From assembly GCA_013176395.1 (NCBI GenBank), contig JABMLP010000003.1, forward strand, positions 1,426,001 through 1,490,000: a DNA stretch of 64,000 nt, read 5' to 3'. Under the pieces are notes generated by a model. It saw only the letters and a program-made list of their open reading frames with translations. It did no database searches and was not told the origin of the DNA. Numbering within the stretch: the first letter of the stretch is position 1; each line of letters starts with the position of its first letter. The translations under genes were made by a program, and so were the position numbers. The stretch comes from Venturia oleaginea. Its lineage: Eukaryota > Ascomycota > Dothideomycetes > Venturiales > Venturiaceae. Below, one piece after another: positions 41,408-54,700 of this stretch.

Positions 41408-43127
41408 TTATGATTTCCAGAAACTGCCCTCTGTCCCAATAGCGTGACCCCTTTGCGGGAATGGACAAACCATCTCCTCAGCATAAGCTTTGTATCTGTC
41501 CAAAAGATCGGTGTGGTAAAGACCTCCGCCGGGATTATTATCCTCATCGGGACCGCGGCGTTGGACGGAAAAGGCAAAGTGGACAGAGATGACGGTACCA
41601 TCTAGCACGACATCTATTCAATTCGTTAGTTACTCTCGTTGCTCAAAGTAAAGAATTCATCACTCACGTCTCCCCAGTTCCCTAGGTCTCCGCATAGTCA
41701 AATACTCCTCATCATCCTGGATAGGAAACGGGAAAGCATCAACAATATCATCGCCCCAGAAGCCAATGAAATTGACGCTGACGCGGTAATACTGGTAATC
41801 CCAAATGTTGAACTTGTACCTCCACAGCGCATCTTCTTCCAAATGTTGAAGGAAGGAGTAATGCGTTTGAGCAGCGATTCGCCAATCTCTCCATCCCGGA
41901 CCGTGTGAATCGTAGGTTAGATGTCCTGCAGGTGTAGCCACGATATCGAGCCTAGATGTATTGACTGGCAACCAGCGGTGACCAGGAAACGGCGAGGGGG
42001 TGGTGTCATTCCAGATTGATCCGTCCAAGAATTCTTCTAATGGTGGTCCGGTCCATTGGGGTAGTTGTGATGCGCGCCATCCATTTTGTTGTGATTGCTC
42101 AGGAGCTGGGCGTGAGGTTTCCTAGGAGCACGGAATTAGCGGGGGCGACTTGTCATTCACAGAAGCTTTGCTTACAGGAAGATATGGCTCATAGACACCC
42201 AAACCGTAGTGTAACCATGAAAGGGCCGGATTGTTGACGCTATTGGCTGAGACGGCGAAGTAGTGGGGGTTCTCTACCATGCGCTTTGCGATCGAGGCAA
42301 TGGCATCGTCTTCGAAAAAGAGAACATCATCTGTGCACAACTGTCAGCTTTGTTTAGGTCCAATGGTTGAGACGATGAAAACGGATGGAACCACGTTCTT
42401 CGGACCGATTCCAGCTAGACAACCAGGTCAAGGCCACGAGTATCCTGGACGAACTTCGAGAATGAAGCCGCAAAAGCTGACTACACCCAATGCGCTTCCT
42501 TTTGATCTGCATGCCCAAGACCTCATCTCTGCTAAGATTTTATGCCACATAATTCGACTCAGAGCGCAACTCACCATCAATCTTGATATAAATGTTGCCC
42601 CTTTCCACAAGCTCCCACTTGTCCGTCCAACCCTCATGCTTCTTCTCTGTCAAATGCTTTTTATACCCCTCCGTTCCATTAACAATCTGATCCAAATACT
42701 CCAAATCGTCTTCCTCACTCGTGTTCACCACAAAGAAAACCTCATCCATAACACCTCCATTCCTGACCAGATTCCTCTTGAGATAGCAATCAAGCACCTC
42801 AACGAACTGTCTGCGACCGTAGAAAACCAGCCCTATTATTTTCATGCCCTCTGGCTTCTTCCAATTGCGCAGTTCTGAACTCGACGGTTCACCAATGTGT
42901 GAGCCTGATCCATGTTGAGATCCTGGGTAATGTAGAGGAGGACCACCTTGCGGCGGAGGAGAATGAGGTTTAACTAATGGTCCATGATGCAGCGACTGTG
43001 ACGACCATAGTAGGAGGAGGACTGAGAGAAACAATGTGCCGGCGAGGATGAAGCGCGTGACAGGCTGCGAGGTGAGCGACTTGAGGGAGGCCGTGTGTCT
43101 TGCGAGCGAATTCGAGAGGAAATGCAT
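41408..43127 (-). CDS. Type II membrane glycosyltransferase-like protein, 455 aa, four exons
   Basis: Exons 42575-43127, 42176-42330, 41668-42121 and 41408-41613 join in frame (1368 nt with stop); introns are 244, 54 and 54 nt. A short cytoplasmic N-terminus is followed by one membrane anchor (~23-43, FILAGTLFLSVLLLLW), then a Pro/His-rich stem and a lumenal catalytic-type domain. The first splice creates IYIKIDDDVLFFED (~180), which fits the metal-binding DxD of GT-A fold glycosyltransferases. The order MKIIGLVFYGRR, LDCYLKRNL, VFFVVNTSEEDD also fits a nucleotide-sugar Rossmann start. The family is conserved in ascomycetes as I recall it, but the donor and acceptor are unknown. Golgi location is inferred from topology. 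Confidence 0.75.
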
Positions 43128-44845
43128 GGCGGAATTGGTGGTGGGCGTAGCGACGCGAATTGTGGGTGAAGGATTGAGACTGCAGCCACGACGGATGATG
43201 AAAGAGAGTCGTGTGATGAGGAATTGCAGCTCGAACAGGAGCAGGAACGAGGGAGTGGCTCGAGTCGTATGTTCAGCTTTGCTCCTGGGCGACTCCTATC
43301 AGGCCAGCATTCTGAGAAGACGAGGGGTGTCTGTGTAACGTTACTCTGCTGAGGTGAGCAGCAATGTTAGACAAAGGATGGCCAGAAGGAGATATTCGCG
43401 GCAGTGGCAGAAGTGTGCAGTAGAACAAGAAAGTGGCCCACACAGCATAAGCCGGGCAAACAGGTTTCGCAAATATAGAAGAAAGAAGCTCACGATAAAG
43501 GTCCAATTCAAATTCAGGCAGTATTGACGGATGGGGTTTGTAGGATCTACCCGCGCTTCTATTCCATCGGGCTCACCTCCATATTTGGCTCGAAATTCTC
43601 GTATCAATGCGGCTATCTGGGGCTGCTGATAGGACGACTGGGCCGGACGTGAATATCCAAGCAGATGTGCCGAGATTGGACGCATCAAACCGTGCTGCCA
43701 CATGACAAAGACCAAGCGGCATGAATCCATGAGTCAATGACAGTGAGGGCAAAGGATGTGTCCAGGCATAGATTTGAGATGCATGTTTGAGATCAGGGTG
43801 TAGCCCCGGCTTACCCATTTGCCCTACGTTGGTTGGTCTCAACGTGATGTTGTGTAGGGAAGCATGTAGTTTGAGTTCTAAAGGGATGGGAGCGCGTCTG
43901 TCTCATCCAATAACCAGATTGACCAGGGTCCTTGAAACTAGTGCTTACCATGTAACCGAAAGGATTCGGAAAGCGGATATACAAGGGAGAACCCGAATAG
44001 ACAGCATCATGAACCCAAAAAACAACCCCCGTTTCTCAAACAACGAAATCTAGTGGTGCCTACTAGTAATCCCCATCCTCCAACGTTTGCGGAGGCGGAC
44101 ACCGATAAATTTAGACTCCTTCACACGTTTTCATCTGTGGAGAGATCGTGGAGAACCTTGTTTCCGTACACTAGGGCAGGAACAAAAAACAAAAGTAGCA
44201 TGAACCACTGGCACTACATTTCGCCATGTCCTCCAAGCTGGAAAAATATTCTGGGTCAATAACTCATCAATTGTTCGAACTATGTATCTCCCATTCCATC
44301 ATCCCATCCACAAACTGCTCTCTCCCTCTCCCTTTCTCTAATATCGAGTACAAACTGGAAGAAATAGAAGAGCCCTCCCAAGGTATAAGACACATGAGTA
44401 AAAGTCCCCAAGTACTCGTATAGCGAGAGAATTAAGAAGGGAAGAAAAAAATATCCGCATGCAGAACCGAAACAAAACAAAAAGGGAAGGTGTCAACGTC
44501 CAAGAAGAAGAACAAGGAGAAAAACAGGTTCCCACCCATTCATTCCCTCCTGTGCTCTTCTCATCCACCAGAACAGCCATTCACTCCATTTTGCAGAAGT
44601 CAGCTTCATAACGACTGCCTGCCTGACAGCCCCCACTCTCAAACTAAAAGTTATATAATCATGTCTGTGTGCCTTTATCATATCATTGGAGAAATGAAAA
44701 ACCGCCGTTCCCCCCTTCCCTCTCCAAACCATTCATACATCCCTGATACACCGTGAAAAGAAAAAGAAACAAAAAAAATTACTATCAGAACTAGAACTCG
44801 CTCAACATGGGGGAATCAAAAAGACACAATCAACATCTCCGACAC
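43128..44845. other. 1.7-kb gap between glycosyltransferase-like and Tea1-like genes
   Basis: A minus-strand stretch (~43350-43990) has weak protein-like frames (for example FRAKYGGEPDGIEARVDP and NITLRPTNVGQMGKP) and possible donors, but no model joins and no domain is recognised. I leave it unannotated. The rest is the promoter of the gene at 41408-43127 and the 3' side of the Tea1-like gene. Confidence 0.35.
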
Positions 44846-47800
44846 TCACGACGAAATGGCCGAATTCGCCGCCGCATGTGCTGCATTGGAAACTACGCCG
44901 CCCATACCAAGACCCTCGCTCTTTCCAATTTGGGGTGCCGAGTTCTCCTTCGCGTCAGTACTAGGTCCGGCACCAGGACTCCTCCAAGATGCCTCAGTAC
45001 CCGATATCGAGTCGGGTGTGTTTAGTCCATGCCCGAAGTTGCCAGGCGTCGAGGGGCTCCGCTCAAACTCGAACTTATCGCTAAGGCGGTAGTTCTTCTT
45101 GTTCGTCTCCTGCCATTGACTTCGGAGGGTGTCCAACTCGGTGGCCAGTGAGTCCAACGCCATCGAAGATCGGTCGCGGGCGTGTCTTGATTGGACGGGG
45201 GAGACGCCGCCGGCTATGCCAGCAGTTGGGAATGAATGTGCTGAAGGAGTGATTTCCCCGGATGCGTTGCTGTCAGCGTCATCTTCCACGTCAGTATCGG
45301 TAATAGTACTATAAATCGAGTCTCCTGAGATCGAATGGGCTTTCTTGTGACCTCTCACACCATTTAGTCCTCGCGAAGGTTGTCGGCTCTGTTGGCGGTA
45401 GTTGTCGACACTCGACTCGAACTGATCCAGGAATGACTGAACCTTGGCCTCCGCCTGTTCCGCCCGTCGTTCAAGAAGCTCATTCTCGTGTCTTAGAGCG
45501 TCCAGGTCTGCACGGGCACGCTCGGCGAACTGATTCATTTGTGCCTCATGCGTCGCTTGCGATTGCGAGGCTTCGGTGTGCATGGCCTCGCGGTCTTTCT
45601 CCGCCTGTGATAGATCGTTCTTGAGGGAAGTAATCTGGCTCTCCAGGGTGGCCATGGTGGATTTAAGACTCATCTGAGCTTGTGCCATTTCTGACTTGAG
45701 AGATTCTCGCTCTGCATGCCATCCTGCAGATTCTTCAGTGCCGCGGGTGGCAGTAGCAGATCTCGATCGAGAAACTTCGCGCTCCAGCTCCGACTTCTCT
45801 GACTTGGTACGTGAAAGTTCTTGTTTCAACTTTGTAAGCATCTTTTCCATACCGCGCACATACTTGACAGCGCCTTGATGGTCGTTGTCAAGAGCTACCA
45901 GTTTTTCTTCCCAATCACGACTGACTTCTTGTTCGCGCTGTTCGAACTGCGCGCGCTGCTCGTCGTGAGCTTTGAGACTTTCATCGAGCTGTCGCTCGAG
46001 TTCACGTACCCTGTTCATCTCAGGTGTGCCATACCGAGAACTTGGGCTCTCTAGCACTCGCGACCTCCGAACATCAGCGGCATTGACACCTCGTTCTTCG
46101 AGGAGGTTCTTCAGCGTCTTGAGTTGCACCTCAAGAGCATTGCCTTCGAGCATATTGCGCTCCAGTTTCTGTTGCATGGTTGCTCGCTCAGCATGTGCGG
46201 CTTGCACTTCCTTCATCGCAACTTGTAGCTGTTTACGAAGTCCCAGGCTTTCACGAGTTGTCTGCTCTTGGTAAGCTTCAAGACCCGCAATGCGCTCTTC
46301 AGCGCTGCGCAACCTGTCGCCTGCTGAGTCCGCTGCTTCCTGATTCTTGCGAACCATGACATTCGCGGCATCAAGCTGTTCCTGCAACATCTTCACACGC
46401 TCGTCATGATTCAGTTCACCGTCAAGGCTTCGATCGTTCACAACACCAAATCCAGACATGACCGCTGCTCGGTGGGTTCTCGCTTCAGCTGCGTGCTTCT
46501 CTGCCAACTCCTCGGTGTCTCGTAGTTGCCGAGTTGTCGTCTCAAGCTCCGCAATCCGGTTGTCGTGTTCATTCTTGAGCTGAGCTAGTTTCTGCTCAGC
46601 CTCGCTGCGATTCATCTTCTCTTCCTCCAACTTGCGTTCGAGCAGATCCGCCTTTTCTGACGATGCAGTGACCGCCTCCCGTAAAGTCTGGAGAATAAGG
46701 GTGTGGGTTTTGCTGTCGTCGAGGATCCTTGCATGCTTCGTTGAGAGATCATTCTTGTCCAATTCTAGAGCGCGTGACGAGGAAAGGGCCTGCGCGCTAT
46801 TGGCGGCTTCTTCTCGAGCAAGACGTTGAGCTTCATGCAATTCAGCACGCAAGCTTTCTAATTCGGAAGCTGTCCTTTGCTTGTAAAGATCCAATTCAGA
46901 TACCCGTTGCTGAGCTGCTTCTGCAGTTTCTTCGGCCAAAATGCGAGCCTTTCGTTCTGAGTCCAATTCAGCGACAACGTGCTCCATGCGTGCATTCAAC
47001 TCGTTCTGGGCTGCGAGTACAACAGCAAGCCGTTTGCTCATCTCATTCGCGCGATCTAGATCTGGGCTTGCGACTCCTCGGATAGAATCAGGTTGAGGTG
47101 TTCCAGCCTGGCTTCCACCGCCATGCGCAGCTAGTTTGGCCTTTGCGTACACTGCTTCACTGATTGCAGCATCACGTTGCTTTTCTATTTCCGCGATACG
47201 GCTCGCCGTTGACTCCGACTGAGAGTCAATGGAGCCTTGAATGCGTGAAAGCTCAGCCTTCATCCGGAGGAGCGCTTCAATCAAAGGCCGGTCATCGTCG
47301 CCGAAGATCTCTGCTGCTTGTTGATCCAGAAGTGGGTTTCCAGAAGATGTTGGCTGATACCCGGACTTTCGAGCAAGGGCAAGCTCCGATGCATACCAAG
47401 CATTACGACTTTTGGCCGCTTCAAGTTCCTTCATAAGCTCGTCGTTTTGTTGACTCAGCGCTGGCGATGAGCCAACTCCACTGTCTATAAGATTGCTTGT
47501 TGTCCGTTGGAGATCGTCGGATTGGCGAGGGGTTTGTCGCCCAGAACTGTCCAAAGAGGCCTGCTGTCGCTGCTGTCTTGAACCAGTTCGCGATGGTGCG
47601 TTGACACTCCCAGATCTCGAAGTCATCGCGGAAGCCAAAACGGATGTACCTGCGGACTGCAAGTTTCCATTCAAAACCTGCTGTTCATTTGAGATTTGTT
47701 CTCGCGACACAGGAGACGTCATAGCCGATCTATCATATTGCGCGATCCTGCCCGAGTCCATTTGGCCATCTGCACTTGTGGTAGGAGTCCGACTTCGCGT

Positions 47801-49646
47801 CCCTGGTGCTGGGCCTATTCCATTCATTCTCGGCTGTGGAGCTTGCTGCTGTGGTGGTGGCCCGGAGCCTGTGTTGCGCGGCTGTCTGGATTGATTTGAA
47901 CCCATGGCACCATTTACTGGAGCGGGTTCGATGGCTCGGTCGAGCCCACGAGAATAGTTTTGAGGGTTCATTATGGGGTTGTTGCTCTTTTGCGGTATTC
48001 TGCTCTGATCACTGCTGAACTTCCTTAGTGGTAGCGCGCCTTGTGGCATAGACTCGCTAGGAGGGTATCGAATTTTCTTGGTATCAAGCACGTAGGACCA
48101 GCTGAGTTCGGTTGGATCTCGAGGCGCGGAGCTTGGCTCGCCTGCGAGCACAACAATGTGGCTTCCGACAGCGGTCATGCTGTGTCCAGATCGCGGCGAT
48201 GGAGACATACCCATATTCTGAAACATGTACCATCGGCGTGATGATATCCTAAAGGCGGCTAAATCTCCGAGATCGGTTCCGTCTTGAATGCGGCCACCAA
48301 AGATATACATGGTGTCATTTACAAGAGCCGCAGCATGGCCTTCCCGGGGTGCTGGAATGTATCCAATACAATCAAGCTCAGACCAAGAGTTTGTACGAGG
48401 GTCGTAGGTCCACACGTCGTTGAACCATTGTGTCCCGTCAGTACCACCAAATCTGTGCACATTAGCTGGTGTTCCACCTAGATTAAGTGAGTGAACCTAC
48501 AAATACAGCTTGTCTTGCCATGTCACAATGCTGTGATTTGTTCGAGGTTTTGGGACTGGCCCAGTGCCATCTCCCCCGTTGGGTATCATGACCTCCCAGC
48601 GGTTACCAGCCATTTGAAGAGAGTTGAGATCAAACGCCACAAGGTCGTTGAAAAAGTATCCTTCTACCTGACCGCCGAAAATGTAAATCTTGGATCCGAG
48701 TATGTTGAGAGTATGTCCGTATCTACCAGCAGGTCGTGGACCGGCAGGCGATGCGCGGGACCATTGTTTTGTCGCTGAGGCTTGTCAGCTTAACTTGTGT
48801 CATCGAAACCAGGATAATCAATCCACTCACCAGTATTGAGAAGATAAAGAGTGTCATCCAACACATCGCCGTCTTCCAGCTTGGTGTCTCCACCAAAAAC
48901 TATGAACGCGTTTCCAACCAACAAACTCGCATGTCCAACTCTAGGGCCAGGTCCTTCGGATGTGGTGTTAACAGGATAACAAGCCATGCTGCCGTTGCCA
49001 ACCTCCACCATCCAAAGATCGCCCTTGACCATCTGGCTGTTGACCAATCCGCCCATCATGTACACCCACCCCTCTTTCGAGGCCATCGCATTGACGGCGG
49101 CGCCATAGCGAGGGAAGGGGGAAACGTTGTTGGTGAAATTGAGCCGGCGTTGTGACCATGGATAAGGCGAATCTCCTGGTGGTTGTTGGAGACTTTGCGG
49201 TCCAGGTGTTGGTCCTTGTATTATTGCCTGTGAGGCTTGCGGAGGAGGGCCACCAGTTCTCGCTGAACTGCTTCGTGGACCCTGAACAATTGTTAGTGAT
49301 GTCTCTACATAATGCCTGATGTATTTTCATGAAGTCGCAATGACTACTCAATAGAAGGAACTGCACTTACACCTATATCTGACTCTGCTCGCGGTCGCAG
49401 AGCCTTCCCTGGTTCAGGCGCAGCCAAGTCTGTCGCTCGCATCGACTCGAGAGAGGGATTCGTATTAGGACCTGCAGGTTGCGCTGTGGGAAGAGTGCCA
49501 GTTCGCTCGATGCCTTGCCTGGGGCCAGTGGCTCCATTTGCGGGATTGCTTCGGGTGTCGCCGTGGGAGGAAGTGATATCGCGCGTTGCAGCTGGAAGAG
49601 AGCTGTTCTGGTTCTTCTTGGACTTTCCTATGCCGAAGAAGGACAT
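44846..49646 (-). CDS. tea1: Tea1-type Kelch-repeat and coiled-coil protein, 1535 aa, four exons
   Basis: Exons 49371-49646, 48831-49281, 48501-48774 and 44846-48452 join in frame; introns are 48-89 nt. The first 130 residues are Ser/Pro-rich and disordered. Kelch blades follow to about residue 480, each with a GG pair and later W/Y: VYMMGGLVNSQ, AFIVFGGDTK, IYIFGGQVEG, YLFGGTDGTQWF, MYIFGGRIQDGTD, HIVVLAGEPS. A disordered linker (~490-660) precedes a long coiled coil (~670-1400) rich in Glu, Lys, Gln and Leu heptads. The order and length match fission yeast Tea1 and Aspergillus KelE/TeaA-type polarity markers, which ride microtubule ends to the cell tip and anchor formin-based growth. That role is inferred from domain order. 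The 3' end has a possible extra splice donor at the stop (TCGTC|GTGAGT), so the last residues could differ. Confidence 0.9.
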
Positions 49647-51701
49647 GTTTTCGAGGGCCTCTCAGCAACGACAACTCGTGCGGTGGTGCTTCAAAGGCAG
49701 CTCATCCAAGCGCAGTGTTGTGGATGGGGTTGGAAACAATAAACGGGCAGATTCCGGACAGTTTGTGCTGGAGGAGGTGGAGAGTCGGTTCGATGATGGT
49801 TCATTGACGCACGCGAGATGAGGGTCGGAGGGAGGTTGTAGACGCCGAATGTGTTAGTACGGTCGGTTCCCTTCGATTAGGGGCGGTATGCGGACGTGAC
49901 AGAAGTTGATCTTGAAAGGAGAGTCCCACGGGGTGTTTCAAAGTTGGCTTGAATGGCGTCGGGAGCCTACCTAGCCACAGCCCTGGATGCAGCAAGCAAG
50001 TCTGCCACTCCAGCTGTCAAAAGTGACAGCAGTAACAGCAATCAATTGTATGGTGCACGTTCAGGAACAAGTTAAATCTGTGTTGGCAAAGTGCAATTCG
50101 TATATCTGTTACCGACCTCGACGACAAGGCTCGACCTCTTGAGGCGCCCATCTGCACAGGGCCATGGGCCTATCACACCGAAGTCGCTAGACATAGCTTG
50201 CTGAGACATTCATAGATTCTATTGTTTAGGTCGTTTACTGTTTCTGCATCACGATATGGCTTGCTACCACTGTATTCAGGTCGACTGCACTCGATCTCAT
50301 ACATCGAAATTGAGCGGGAACCTCTCATGCAGGTACTAGGAGTTAGCAAGGAGATCGTTGCTCAACGGCCAATCTAATCACACGAGCATGTATCCATTCC
50401 TGAACTCTCAAACCAGGGTGATATTTCACTTCCTTGATCTCTTACAAGTACCTCAGCACGTCAAGAGGATATATGTCTGCATATTCAATTCCTACTTCCG
50501 TATCATCAGATTCAGAGATACCGTCTAAACCACGCTAAAACATCGACGAAGTTGAAACCTGGTACTTAATAGCTCCCGTTGCTATAGGCTTCGTTACCAA
50601 CGACAGTAGAATACTAGAGCGCATTCGCAGACGCGTTTTTGAGACGAACTGGTCACATTATACTATCGATCCGTTGCTCCGCAAAGAACTGGATGGTGCT
50701 GGTGATATTTTGAATCAAGATCATTTTGAATATGTTTCCGAAATGTTCGTCCAAAAATTGCCATCGGATAAGTTTGGAAATCAGCTATAGGAACTCGATC
50801 TTCTATATACTTCAAAGAGAGATGATCCTTAGAACGACAGTCCACTTTTGTTATTTTACTTGTCGAGTAATCCTTAATTGTCGTTGGCAGCAGCTGCGTG
50901 AATTCAGTTCACTCCTGATCCTCAAAACAGGATCTCGACTACGAAAGGTACCTCGAGATCGTTTAGCGAGCCTGACTATATTCAATTTCAACGAAATAAG
51001 TGGAATAAGGCTGGTCTGCCTCCTGTGACACAAGACGGGCTTTACTGTTCTTCAGCAGCCATGAAGACGATTACGTAAACTTGAGAGTAATAGCGAGGAG
51101 CCGAGGACTGCACCGATAGATTCGATTCGATTCTCTTAAAGAATTGTCGGTTTGAAATCTCTAGGACAAGATTTTTTCCGACGAAAAGAGAGCATTCAAC
51201 TTCCAAGGGGTTTTCAATCCAGCTCTGGATGGCGAAGACATAATGGGCGGACAGCTCCAGGCTAGAACTGATAATGACTGCATAGAAAAGGACAAAGAAA
51301 TGCAAGCCTTCTTAAAGAGAGAACTCTTGGCTGCTGGGGATTATTACTGTATCGGCGAGTCGGGAGGGTTCGTCGCAGTCCAAATGCAGCCACATCCATT
51401 TGGATCGTGACCTCGAGGCCTTGCTATTTGCTTGGCAGAACATAATCGCCATCAACACAGCCTTCTTATCGACCAGTGCTATAATCTTAATACCTGCTTC
51501 AATCTTGCATTGCAGACCCGGCTTCTTCAGTCTCCAACCACACATATACCTGGGTGAGAGCTCCTTTGTGCGAACCCTCTTCTTACTCGACCAGCTCTGA
51601 CCGGTTCAGCAACGCACACCGACAGCTTCTTAGTCGTGAACCTCCAACTCAAACAGCGAAACCTACACACCTCGAACCCCGCCAGAGATGCTGCGTTCAA
51701 C
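49647..51701. promoter_or_regulatory. Divergent intergenic region between Tea1-like gene and KOG1
   Basis: 2.05 kb separates the two starts, which point away from each other. It is AT-rich at 50450-51300 and has no supportable frame. The last 150 bp read as a 5' leader for KOG1. Confidence 0.45.
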
Positions 51702-54700
51702 ATGACGAGTATCGCATTGCGACCGAAAGGTCCCCAGCCCGTACTCTACAGCCTTACTGAACCAGACACAGGCGACCTCTCAGATACCCCCTCCGAAGGC
51801 AGGGCGCGTCCCAGGACATCTTCTCAAATAGACGCTCCTCCAAACGGCCTTGTCCACACATATCGTAGCTCAGCAAACTTTGTTTTTCAAGAACAAGAGA
51901 GCAGACGCGCGTCAAGAAATGCCTCATCTGCTGGGTTGGCGCCTCGACCTGGCATGCTGTTGCGCGCAAAGAGCGATTTCGGACCTAGAAGAGAAGAGGT
52001 GATCAAGGGCGACGATGAGAGCAAGACAACAGGAGATGGAGAATGGGGCATCAGACATGGCTTCGAGACTCAGTTGGAGTCCGAGGAGTACAACAACCTT
52101 CTCAACTCGGTACTTACAGCGAGCAGTGGATGTGGATGAGTGGCAGGGGCGCTGACTTCATATGCAGAACTACTTCATGTATTTCACCGATAAGAAGCAT
52201 GAAACCGGGGGCAATCCCAAGGCCGATAGCCTCTCCTCCCCTCTCCAAGAATGGCGTATGCGTGATCGCCTAAAGACAGTGTCAGCGGTACTCGCTCTCT
52301 GTCTCAATATCGGTGTCGACCCTCCAGATGTTATCAAGACGAATCCTTGTGCCCGACTGGAGTGCTGGGTAGATCCTACAACTCCGGGAAGTAGTACTGG
52401 CAACACCAATACTCCAATCAACCAGATCGGGAAGCAGTTGCAGACGCAGTATGAGCAACTGAGCATGCGCACGCGGTACAAGCTATCTTTGGACCCAACA
52501 GTCGACGAGACTCGACGGTATGCTACAACATTGAGACGAAATGCGCGCAACGAGCGTGTCTTGTTCCACTACAATGGACATGGCGTGCCAAAGCCAACTT
52601 CCTCTGGCGAGATCTGGGTTTTCAACCGCACCTACACTCAGTACATTCCCATATCGCTCTACGATCTACAAACATGGGTCGGAGCACCAAGTCTGTTCGT
52701 CTGGGACTGTTCAGATTCTGGCTTGATCATCCAAAACTTCCTCAAATTTGCAGAGAAGCACGAACTTGAGAATCGCGAAGTTCTACGACGTGATCCAGCG
52801 GCTGAGACCATGGACTTCGCGGACTGTATCCATCTTGCAGCTTGCAGAGACAAGGAGAATCTCCCAACAAATCCCGAACTGCCTGCGGACATATTTACAT
52901 CATGTCTCACCACGCCTATCGAGATGGCGGTCAGGTTCTTCATCTTACAAGATCCATTGCCATCATCCATCACAACTGCAGATGCTGCGAATATACCGGG
53001 GCGAGTGTCGGAGAGACGTACACCAATTGGAGAGCTGAATTGGATTTTCACTGCCATCACCGACACCATTGCCTGGAGTTCGCTAGAGCGGCCATTGTTC
53101 AAGAAGCTGTTCCGTCAAGACTTGATGGTTGCTGCTTTGTTCCGCAACTTTCTCCTCGCTCAGCGCATCATGAGAGTGTATCACTGCCATCCGCAATGCT
53201 ACCCTCCAATTCCACAGACGCACGACCATCCACTATGGCGTAGTTGGGACTTGGCCGTTGAAATGATTCTTTCCCAGCTTCCCGACCTTTTAGCTGCTGA
53301 GCGTGGAGAGAAACAATACGAGTATCAGCATTCTAATTTCTTTGCCGAGCAACTCACGGCCTTCGAAGTCTACCTCACACAGGGTGCCATTGAACAAAAG
53401 AATCCAGAGCAGCTCCCAGTTGTACTTCAGGTTTTACTCAGTCAGGTCCATCGATTGAGAGCGCTGATTTTGTTGAGTAAATTTCTTGATCTTGGCCCAT
53501 GGGCTGTCAATCTCGCCCTGAGCATTGGCATATTCCCATACGTCCTCAAACTGCTGCAATCGCAGGCCATGGAATTGAAACCTGTTATGGTCTTCATCTG
53601 GGCCCGCATTCTTGCTGTCGATCACTCCTGCCAGGGAGATCTTCTCAAAGACAATGGTTATCAATACTTCACCTCGATAATCAACCCCACTGCCGGTATG
53701 CTATATGATCTCATTACTACTTTCAAAGAGCAACCTCCTCTTCTAGAATCCATTCCATACGGTATCTTCAAAAGATGTCGGGTCATTTCACTAACACAAA
53801 CTTGACAGGCGTCCCTGTTGGCAATGTGAGCGAGCACAGAGCCATGTGCGCATTCATCATCGCTATGTTCTGCAAAGACTACCACCAAGGTCAGAATGTC
53901 TGCCTGAGCCAGGAGCTCATCGAGAGCTGTCTGAGCCATCTCAATGATATCCAAAACCCTCTTCTTCGACAGTGGTCTTGTCTGTGCATCAGTATGCTGT
54001 GGTTGAATTATTCCGAGGCAAAGTGGGTGGGCATCCGTTGTTCGGCTCATCAAAAGCTGTGCGAACTTGTCGTCGACCCTGTCGCAGAAGTCCGCACGGC
54101 AATGCTTCACGCACTCACAACTTTCCTCGGCATTCCTGACCTCACCCCTCAAGTCGCCCAAATTGAGGAGTCTATTGCTTCCATGGTCCTTGTCATGGCT
54201 TCGGATGGCAACGCGATGGTTCGCAAGGAGCTCCTTGTTTTCTTCTCTACATTCGTACACCGTTACCAGAACAGGCTCGTTGCTACGGCTTATGAAGAGC
54301 TGGTCGAGGAACATTCCCAGCTCAACAAGACTCCTTTCGAAGAGACATCCGATAAAGTGACTGATCTGGTAGCGATGAAAACGACTCGGTCTTCTGCCAC
54401 CAGTGTCAATGAGTCCGGAGGAGTGTCGTCCAACAGCGTGTTTTCCTCCATATGGAAGCAGATTCTCATCATGTCCGTGGATCCACATCCTGAGATCGCA
54501 CAGAGCGCGTCCACTATCGTAGATGTCATCTTTGCAGCACTTCTACAATCCCAGCTTGCCCCATTTTGCCACCCAATGATGGACGCGATTCAAGCTGCCC
54601 AACAAGGCCAGAATTCGTCACGTGGATCCTACGTCGAAGTAAATCACGGCCACCAAACTCCCCTTCCTTCTCAACCTCCCACCCCACCTACGCCTAGCAG

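Noticed and set aside
43350..43990. Minus-strand gene between the glycosyltransferase-like and Tea1-like genes
   Set aside because: Some frames look protein-like, but no joined model or domain was found.
45129..47899. Many plus-strand frames over the Tea1-like coiled coil
   Set aside because: Coiled-coil codon use opens antisense frames; none has a domain or start context.
53661..54488. 275-codon minus-strand frame
   Set aside because: Antisense shadow of KOG1; no domain.
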